From: Dehalococcoidia bacterium
GTDB taxonomy: Bacteria > Chloroflexota > Dehalococcoidia > Lucifugimonadales > JAGWBF01
NCBI GenBank assembly: GCA_021296025.1
Contig: JAGWBF010000052.1
Coordinates: forward strand, 1 to 10,833
Direction: 5' to 3'
Length of the DNA: 10,833 nt
Below are positions 6,421 to 10,833 of the stretch, piece by piece (positions within the stretch are counted from its first letter, which is position 1; the number at the start of each line of letters is the position of its first letter). Made by a program: the position numbers and the translations under genes. Below the pieces are notes generated by a model. The model was not told the origin of the DNA and searched no databases. It saw only the letters and a program-made list of their open reading frames with translations.

Positions 6421-6877
6421 ACGCTACCTCGACCACCATCTCCACCTCGATACACGAGTTCCCGGCAGGACAGGCTATTCCCACCGCGGAGCGGGCATGA
6501 CGCCCCCGCTCCCCATACAGCTCTACCATGACATCGGAAGCGCCATTGGCAACGCTGGGGGCATCATAGAAGTCCTCCGCCGTGTTTACCATGCACAGGA
6601 GCTTCACTATCTGCCTCACATCGTCAAGGTCGCCTATACACTCCTTGAGAGAGGCCAGCAAGTTGATGGCGGCCTGGCGGGCGCCCTGGTAGGCCTCCTC
6701 AACGGTGACGTCCCGTCCCACCTTGCCCATTACTCTCCGCCCGTCGGGGTAGTTGGCGGTGCTGCCCGATACATAGACGATGTTTCCCGTGCGCATGGCA
6801 TACACCCTGTTGGCCCGCACTGGACGGGCAGTGGGCATCTCCATGCCAAGCTCTTCCATTCGCTTTTCTATTCGCAT
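6419..6877 (-). CDS. RidA-family (YjgF/YER057c/UK114) protein
   Basis: A 152-residue Rid-family protein. The core has IVYVSGSTA, GARQAAINLLASLKE, VRQIVKLLCMVN and the C-terminal ARSAVGIACPAGNSCIEVEMVVEVA region. R129 aligns with Arg105 of E. coli RidA, which binds the substrate carboxylate, and E144 with Glu120, so imine/enamine deaminase activity is plausible. It is longer than typical RidA (about 128) by an N-terminal helix of roughly 24 residues, so it may belong to a side branch with other substrates. The open frame runs far upstream to 7255, but that part lies inside the preceding dehydrogenase gene in another frame. ATG 6877, with AAGGAGAGGA just upstream, is the real start. It lies 22 nt after the degenerate ACAD and 8 nt before the HIT gene. 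Confidence 0.9.
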   Translation of the reverse strand: MRIEKRMEELGMEMPTARPVRANRVYAMRTGNIVYVSGSTANYPDGRRVMGKVGRDVTVEEAYQGARQAAINLLASLKECIGDLDDVRQIVKLLCMVNTAEDFYDAPSVANGASDVMVELYGERGRHARSAVGIACPAGNSCIEVEMVVEVA

Positions 6878-6880
6878 GTA

Positions 6881-6890
6881 TCCTCTCCTT
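6881..6890 (-). promoter_or_regulatory. Ribosome binding site of the RidA gene
   Basis: On the minus strand AAGGAGAGGA (6890-6881) lies 3 nt before ATG 6877, inside the 22-nt gap after the dehydrogenase stop. It decides the start against the 126-codon upstream open extension. Confidence 0.7.
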
Positions 6891-6899
6891 CCCGGGAAA

Positions 6900-8033
6900 C
6901 TAGATTCCCAAGGCCTGTCCGACCAGGTCCTCATGGTATCCCGGACCTCCGTAGAGGGACTCCTGGGCCTTAGCCCTTCGGGTGTACAGTTGGAGGTCGT
7001 GGTCCCAGGTGAAACCGATGGCGCCGTGGCACTGGTGGGCCAGGGAGCAGACCCTCTGGTAGGAGCGGCTGATCCAAGCCTTGGCCATGGAGACCTCCAG
7101 GTCCGAAGGCCCTTCCTCGGTGAGCTTCCAGGCTGCCTGGTATGCCACATATCTGCAGCACTCGACCTCTGTAGCCATGTTGGCGCAATGGTGCTGCACC
7201 GCCTGAAAGCTGCCCACTGGACGCCCGAACTGCACCCGCTGCTTGGCGTACCCAACGGTCAAATCCAGCACAGCCTCGGCGCCCCCCATCATCTCCAGGG
7301 ACTTGGCTACGGTTGCCCTGCTGAGGGTGCGCTCCAGCAAGGGCCAGCCATTGCCTTCCTCACCGATGAGGGCGCTCTCAGGAACCCTCACGTTGGCAAA
7401 GGTCACTTCGCATTGCTTGTCGCCCGCCAGGGTGCGCATGGGCCTAATCGAAATGCCTCCGGCGCTCGACGGCACCAGAAAGCAGCTTATGCCATCGGCA
7501 GGGTCGGAGCCTTCCGATGTCCGTGCAGCAACAAGAAACATGTCGGCGATCTGTCCGTCAGGCACGAACAGCTTGGTCCCGTCGATGGTGAACCCATCTC
7601 CGGACCTGCGGGCTTGAGCCTCAACTCCCCACGGCTCATAAGTGCCGCCGGACTCGACCAAGGCCAGGGTCATAGTTATCTGGCCTTCGCAGATGGACGG
7701 GATGTGCTCTCGTTTCTGGCTCTCGGAACCCCCATCCAGGATGGTCAGGCCTCCCAGCACAACGGTGGAGAAGAAAGGCCCGGGCAGAAGCGACCTCCCC
7801 ATCTCCTCCAGAAGAACGGCCAGGTCCATGAAATCCCCGCCGGTGCCTCCGTGCTCCTCGGGGAATGCGACACCGCACCATCCCAGCGCCGCCATCTGAC
7901 CCCAGACCTGCTCAGGATGGCCTCGCTCATCCTCTTCCATCTGGCGCACCAGGGACGGCGGGCACTCGCTCTCCAGGAATTCCCGGGCGCTGCTCTTCAG
8001 CATCTGCTGGGTTTCGGTAAGTCCTAGATCCAT
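6900..8033 (-). CDS. Acyl-CoA dehydrogenase-like protein, degenerate (beta-type) subunit
   Basis: A 377-residue protein with the acyl-CoA dehydrogenase fold. It has an N-terminal helical domain (ETQQMLKSSAREFLE), a GWCGVAFPEEHGGTGG segment, a middle beta domain, and a C-terminal helical domain with QRVQFGRPVGSFQAVQHHCANM and CHGAIGFTWDHDLQLYTRR. The last two match small FadE subunits of actinobacterial ACAD pairs. Catalytic features are missing. The flavin-contacting SEPGSGSD motif is replaced by VESGGTYEP. The MCAD catalytic Glu position falls in LYGGPGYHED (about 360-369) and is not Glu. The position equivalent to the LCAD Glu is Ala240 in an ungapped alignment from the preceding GW. Known alpha/beta ACADs pair such a subunit with an active one, and the gene at 8568 fits that partner. 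ATG 8033 has GAGGAG upstream. The gene is 29 nt after the VOC gene and 22 nt before the RidA gene. Confidence 0.9.
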   Translation of the reverse strand: MDLGLTETQQMLKSSAREFLESECPPSLVRQMEEDERGHPEQVWGQMAALGWCGVAFPEEHGGTGGDFMDLAVLLEEMGRSLLPGPFFSTVVLGGLTILDGGSESQKREHIPSICEGQITMTLALVESGGTYEPWGVEAQARRSGDGFTIDGTKLFVPDGQIADMFLVAARTSEGSDPADGISCFLVPSSAGGISIRPMRTLAGDKQCEVTFANVRVPESALIGEEGNGWPLLERTLSRATVAKSLEMMGGAEAVLDLTVGYAKQRVQFGRPVGSFQAVQHHCANMATEVECCRYVAYQAAWKLTEEGPSDLEVSMAKAWISRSYQRVCSLAHQCHGAIGFTWDHDLQLYTRRAKAQESLYGGPGYHEDLVGQALGI

Positions 8034-8062
8034 GGAACTCTCCTCAACTTCTCAACCGGTCT

Positions 8063-8425
8063 TTACCTGGCTTCTTTGTCGTTTTGCCAAAGACCCAGGG
8101 AGTTGCCCTCGGTGTCCACACACTGGGCGTTGTATCCAACGTAGGGTATGGCTGTTTTGCCCACGAGCACCTTGCCTCCCAGCTCGCCCACCTTGGCCAG
8201 CGCGTCATCAATGGAGTCCACCGTGTAGTAGTTGATACTGCTCTGGTCCGTCCCAGACCTCTGTATCAAGCCACCCAGGGCATCTCCCTCGGGGGCGCGG
8301 ATCACCCAGTACTCCATGTTGGGCGCGGGGACCTTCTTGAAAGACCAGCCAAACAGACCTCCATAGAACTTCTCTGCCCGCTCGGACTCGTTTATAGGTA
8401 TATCGAAGTGCACCTCTTGAGGCAT
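8063..8425 (-). CDS. VOC-family (glyoxalase/bleomycin-resistance fold) protein
   Basis: A 120-residue single-domain vicinal-oxygen-chelate protein. It has VHFDIPINESERAEKFYGGLFGWSF in the first half, YWVIRAPEGDALGGLI in the middle, and YTVDSIDDALAKVGELGGKVL ... CVDTEGNSLGLWQ in the second half. This arrangement is common in small bacterial VOC proteins annotated only by fold. H6 could be a metal ligand. The residue usually acting as the last ligand (Glu in GLWE-type relatives) is Gln114, so metal use is uncertain. No substrate can be assigned. GGGAGGAC lies just upstream of ATG 8425. The gene sits between the two ACAD genes, 29 nt before the degenerate one and 142 nt after the canonical one. 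That spacing leaves room for an internal promoter, though none is evident by eye. Confidence 0.88.
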   Translation of the reverse strand: MPQEVHFDIPINESERAEKFYGGLFGWSFKKVPAPNMEYWVIRAPEGDALGGLIQRSGTDQSSINYYTVDSIDDALAKVGELGGKVLVGKTAIPYVGYNAQCVDTEGNSLGLWQNDKEAR

Positions 8426-8567
8426 CGCTGTCCTCCCTCTGGGATTGTGCTAGGAGTTTTCGGGGCCTTAATGTCCATCCAGTCTCTCCCAATCCGATAG
8501 GGAAAGCTGCCCTGCGCGCTTGCAAGGGTGAGATCAGCGAGAGCAGAACGGTGGAGACCCTCTCAGG

Positions 8568-9743
8568 TCAGCCCCGGGGCAGGCCCAAGCCCCTGGAGGC
8601 GATGATGTTGCGCTGCACCTCCGACGTGCCCGCCGCCACGGTGTGGGAGAAGGAGTGCATCCAGTCTTCGGGCACGCGGCCCCTGATTGGCGCCCAGGCT
8701 TCCCCATCGCGGAGCTGGCCGTAGAGACCCAGGATTTCGAGGCAGGACCCCGTAACGCGCTGCAAGGTCTCTGAGCCGAACACCTTGCTCATGGATGCCT
8801 CTTTGTTGGGCACCATGCCTTCTCCTTGCATCCAAGCCACGCCATATGCAAGGAGCCTGGCCGTTTCCGATTCGATGTAGCGGTCGATCAGCAGGTTACG
8901 GACGCGCGTGTCCGACGCCAGCGTCTTCCCGTTCGCCCTGGTGTTCTTCACATGCTCGGTCACATCAGAAAGGATGCGCCGGGATATAGCCGAGTAGTCG
9001 ATCCCAGATCGCTCGAAGTCCAAGAGAGTGACGCCGACGTACCAGCCCCTGTTTTCCTCCCCGACCAGGTTCCGCTTGGGGACCCGCACGTTGTCTAAGA
9101 ACACCTGGTTGAAGTCATGGCCGCCGGTCATGTTGTGGACGGGCTGCACGGTTACCCCAGGTGTCTTCATATCCACCAGGATGAAGCTGATGCCCCGGTG
9201 TTTGGGGGCGTCGGTGTCGGTACGGGCCAGGAGCATTATCCAGTCGGCCCTGTGGGCCATGGTCGTCCAAATCTTGCTGCCGTTGATGACGTAATCGTCG
9301 CCGTCGGCCACCGCCCGCGTTTGCAGGGAAGCCAAGTCCGAACCCGAACCCGGTTCGCTGTAGCCCTGGCACCACTGCACCTCACCCTTCGCCACGGGAA
9401 GGAGAAACTCCTTCTTCTGTTCTTCGGTCCCGTAGATCATCAGGGTCGGGGCCAGCATTCGTACGCCGAAGATGTCTCGCCCCGGGGCGCGGTTGTAGGA
9501 CATCTCCTCGTTGAACAGGGCCGAGCGCACGGGAGAGACCCCCTGGCCGCCGTACTCCTCGGGCCAGTGCATGGTCAGCCAGCCCTTGTCGGCCAGCTTC
9601 TTCCGCAGGGACTTGGTAAAGTCCCAATCATCGTCCTCCGCCCAACGTCCCCGGCCCTCCCATCCTGGAGGCAGTTCTTCACCAAGGAACTGCAGTAGGG
9701 AGGTCTGGAAGTCTTCGTCGGCGGCAGATAGACGGAAATCCAT
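8568..9743 (-). CDS. Acyl-CoA dehydrogenase, catalytic (alpha-type) subunit
   Basis: A 391-residue FAD-dependent acyl-CoA dehydrogenase, normal family length, oxidising an acyl-CoA to the 2-enoyl-CoA. Y128-SEPGSGSD is the intact flavin-contact motif, followed by INGSKIWTT and the beta-domain strand ISFILVDM. The C-terminus reads AAGTSEVQRNIIASRGLGLPRG, typical of FadE26/28/29/34-like proteins. The MCAD catalytic Glu position is Ala371, but E244 in LLDFERSG lies where LCAD and isovaleryl-CoA dehydrogenase keep their base. In mycobacterial ChsE heterotetramers the active subunit also uses a Glu at about this place. The partner is probably the degenerate ACAD at 6900-8033. The substrate is unknown; a branched or ring-bearing acyl-CoA is a guess from the family. 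ATG 9743 has AGGAGG 9 nt upstream. The gene lies 62 nt after the RAM-domain gene. Confidence 0.94.
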   Translation of the reverse strand: MDFRLSAADEDFQTSLLQFLGEELPPGWEGRGRWAEDDDWDFTKSLRKKLADKGWLTMHWPEEYGGQGVSPVRSALFNEEMSYNRAPGRDIFGVRMLAPTLMIYGTEEQKKEFLLPVAKGEVQWCQGYSEPGSGSDLASLQTRAVADGDDYVINGSKIWTTMAHRADWIMLLARTDTDAPKHRGISFILVDMKTPGVTVQPVHNMTGGHDFNQVFLDNVRVPKRNLVGEENRGWYVGVTLLDFERSGIDYSAISRRILSDVTEHVKNTRANGKTLASDTRVRNLLIDRYIESETARLLAYGVAWMQGEGMVPNKEASMSKVFGSETLQRVTGSCLEILGLYGQLRDGEAWAPIRGRVPEDWMHSFSHTVAAGTSEVQRNIIASRGLGLPRG

Positions 9744-9805
9744 GGTGTTGCGCCTCCTGGAGTCGAAGAGAGGGGTCTTAGCCGGTAAGGGGCCGGCGCT
9801 GCTGG

Positions 9806-10042
9806 CTAGCTGCCGACTGCCACACAGGTGACAGTGCGCACCACACCACTGATGGTGTGTATCTTTTCTGTAACCAGGGACCCCATGACATTTATGTCCG
9901 GGGTGTCTATCACAGCGATAACATCGTACGGACCTGTAACTACGTTCACCGACTGCATGCCGCCTACGCTATTTAGCACATCGGCCACTTCACGGGTCTT
10001 GCCCACGGCGGTCTCTATCAGGATAAATGCCTTAGTTGCCAC
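9806..10042 (-). CDS. Stand-alone Lrp/AsnC ligand-binding (RAM) domain protein
   Basis: A 78-residue protein consisting of one RAM (regulation of amino-acid metabolism) alpha-beta domain: AFILIETAVGKTREVADVL, GGMQSVNVVTGPYDVIAVIDT, and a last part with IHTISGVVRTVTCVAV. The GPYDVIA turn and the I-x-G-V-x-x-T strand are the Lrp/AsnC effector-domain marks. The N-terminal helix-turn-helix of full Lrp proteins is absent, so it cannot bind DNA alone. Such proteins form ring oligomers and may bind amino acids or partner with full-length Lrp paralogues. The start is GTG 10042, with a perfect AAGGAGGT 5 nt upstream. It is the first gene after the minus-strand promoter at 10133-10161 and may sense a metabolite for the genes that follow. 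That role is inference. Confidence 0.9.
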   Translation of the reverse strand: MATKAFILIETAVGKTREVADVLNSVGGMQSVNVVTGPYDVIAVIDTPDINVMGSLVTEKIHTISGVVRTVTCVAVGS

Positions 10043-10047
10043 ACCTG

Positions 10048-10060
10048 ACCTCCTTCGGAG
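10048..10060 (-). promoter_or_regulatory. Shine-Dalgarno of the RAM gene, inside a small hairpin
   Basis: On the minus strand AAGGAGGT (10055-10048) is a near-perfect anti-16S match 5 nt before the GTG start. The four bases CTCC just upstream can pair with GGAG across a GAA loop (10060-10050), which would partly hide the site. The stem is only 4 bp, so any effect on translation would be modest. Confidence 0.5.
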
Positions 10061-10132
10061 AGCTGCCTCCCAGGCGAATGACCTACTTTGTACGGGGAAG
10101 CCACGGCAGCAGGTTCGGGAAGATTTCCCAAC

Positions 10133-10161
10133 ATGATAAGGCGCGGGTAGTAGGGTGTCAA
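10133..10161 (-). promoter_or_regulatory. Sigma70-type promoter of the RAM/ACAD gene cluster
   Basis: On the minus strand a perfect TTGACA (10161-10156) is followed by 17 nt and TATCAT (10138-10133; 5 of 6 to TATAAT). The predicted start is near 10126, giving a leader of about 84 nt. This is the strongest promoter match in the window. It faces the start of the minus-strand cluster and is nested with the divergent rsmG promoter. Confidence 0.75.
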
Positions 10162-10178
10162 TCAGCTTGCCATAGCGG

Positions 10179-10187
10179 TGATATAAT
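10179..10187 (+). promoter_or_regulatory. Extended -10 promoter of rsmG
   Basis: TGATATAAT matches the extended -10 consensus TGnTATAAT exactly. No good -35 is seen (CAATCA at 17-nt spacing), which is normal for extended -10 promoters. Transcription would begin around 10194-10199, only about 7-12 nt before the ATG, so the rsmG message would be nearly leaderless. Confidence 0.65.
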
Positions 10188-10205
10188 GCCGCCCGGACGG
10201 TGCAA

Positions 10206-10833
10206 ATGGAGTTGCTGCGAAAGGGCGCCAGCCGCCTTGGCCTGGCCCTTACTGCAAAACAGGAAGGGCAATTCGAACACTACTGTCGGGAACTGCTAGC
10301 CTGGAACCTCAAGATGAACCTGACGGCCATCGTCGAGTACGAGGAGGTGCAGGTGAAACATTTCCTAGATTCCCTGACTCCTTCCCTCGCCGTACATGAT
10401 CGCCTATCCCAAGGCGGGTCCCTCCTGGATGTGGGTGCGGGAGGAGGGTTCCCCGGTATCCCTCTGAAGATTGCCTATCCCAGCCTGAGCCTCACCTTGA
10501 TGGATTCAGTCGCCAAGAAAAGTACATTCCTCCAGCACATCATCTCCGACCTGGAGCTGGACGATACGAGTATCCAAATCGGGCGGGCAGAGGACGGCGC
10601 CATGAAACCCCATCTCAGGGAAGCCTTCGACGTGGTGGTGTCCAGAGGGGTCGCCCCAATGCGCATCCTGATGGAACTCACGCTTCCCTACTGCATTCAT
10701 GGCGGAGTGACTGCGGTCCTCAAGAAGGGCGACATCGAACCCGAGGTGAGCAATTCCCTGCACACCATAAACGTGCTGGGGGGGAAACTTCGCCAGGTTG
10801 TTCCGGTAGAGGACATTCAGGGCCTAGAAGATG
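10206..10833 (+). CDS. rsmG: 16S rRNA (guanine-N7) methyltransferase RsmG (GidB), 3'-partial
   Basis: The frame is open from ATG 10206 to the window end (209 codons plus one base), so the stop lies outside. RsmG methylates N7 of the conserved guanine at about position 527 (E. coli numbering) of 16S rRNA using SAM. The N-terminus has the family mark WNLKMNLTAIVEYEEVQVKHFLDSL. SAM motif I is LLDVGAGGGFPGIPLKI with D75. Then come LMDSVAKKSTFLQ, where the acidic residue would bind the SAM ribose, VVVSRGVAPM and LPYCIHGGVTAVLKKG. Most of the family length (about 210-240) is present. An in-frame GTG at 10200 is an alternative start two codons upstream; neither has a clear ribosome-binding site, which agrees with a very short leader. 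It is divergent from the RAM/ACAD cluster. Confidence 0.95.
   Translation, partial: MELLRKGASRLGLALTAKQEGQFEHYCRELLAWNLKMNLTAIVEYEEVQVKHFLDSLTPSLAVHDRLSQGGSLLDVGAGGGFPGIPLKIAYPSLSLTLMDSVAKKSTFLQHIISDLELDDTSIQIGRAEDGAMKPHLREAFDVVVSRGVAPMRILMELTLPYCIHGGVTAVLKKGDIEPEVSNSLHTINVLGGKLRQVVPVEDIQGLED

Noticed and set aside
6411..6455. 15-residue N-terminal extension of the HIT protein
   Set aside because: It is glycine-rich and non-conserved and would overlap the RidA coding region; the strong AGGAGG before ATG 6410 settles the start.
6878..7255. Long N-terminal extension of the RidA protein (126 codons)
   Set aside because: These codons lie inside the degenerate ACAD gene in a different frame and show low-complexity Ser/Arg/Pro text; ATG 6877 has its own ribosome-binding site.
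6780..8027. 415-codon plus-strand open frame opposite RidA and the degenerate ACAD
   Set aside because: It lies antisense to two clear genes, shows no domain pattern and has a composition expected from a high-GC complementary strand. The minus-strand genes explain the sequence fully.
8568..8570. TGA at the end of the canonical ACAD as a second selenocysteine codon
   Set aside because: The protein is already full length with its normal GLGLPRG ending, and nothing conserved follows in frame.

Overview
The window is about 60% GC with dense gene packing. It looks like a chromosomal segment of an environmental Chloroflexota bacterium, perhaps of the Dehalococcoidia/SAR202 type. This is an inference from the gyrase style, paired acyl-CoA dehydrogenases, a stand-alone RAM-domain regulator and a selenoprotein. 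No rRNA or marker tree is available to confirm it. I see no transposase, integrase, tRNA, rRNA or CRISPR array.

Layout: the 3' end of a UGSC-family selenoprotein gene (2-457, +) is read through an in-frame TGA at 212-214, and a good bacterial SECIS hairpin follows directly. A non-coding convergent gap (458-730) separates it from gyrB (731-2638, -). A 296-bp divergent region (2639-2934) carries the gyrB promoter and probably that of an MFS carrier (2935-4239, +). The carrier converges on a long minus-strand cluster that reads from 10042 down to 4267. In transcription order the cluster holds a stand-alone Lrp/AsnC ligand-binding (RAM) protein, a canonical acyl-CoA dehydrogenase (ACAD), a VOC-fold protein, a second and degenerate ACAD, a RidA-family protein, a HINT-like HIT protein, a YqeK-type HD phosphohydrolase and a PLP aminotransferase. 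A divergent promoter region (10133-10187) separates this cluster from rsmG (10206-10833, +, cut by the window end).

How the genes fit together: the two ACADs look like the alpha and beta subunits of a heteromeric enzyme, as in the ChsE/FadE pairs of mycobacterial sterol side-chain oxidation. Only one subunit has an LCAD-type catalytic Glu and an intact flavin motif. RidA and HIT/YqeK look like damage-control and nucleotide-cleaning functions. HIT and YqeK overlap by 4 nt and may both act on adenylylated or dinucleotide metabolites. The RAM protein at the head of the cluster may sense an amino acid or related metabolite.

The most notable observation is the selenoprotein: a standard annotation would split it into two unrelated short ORFs.
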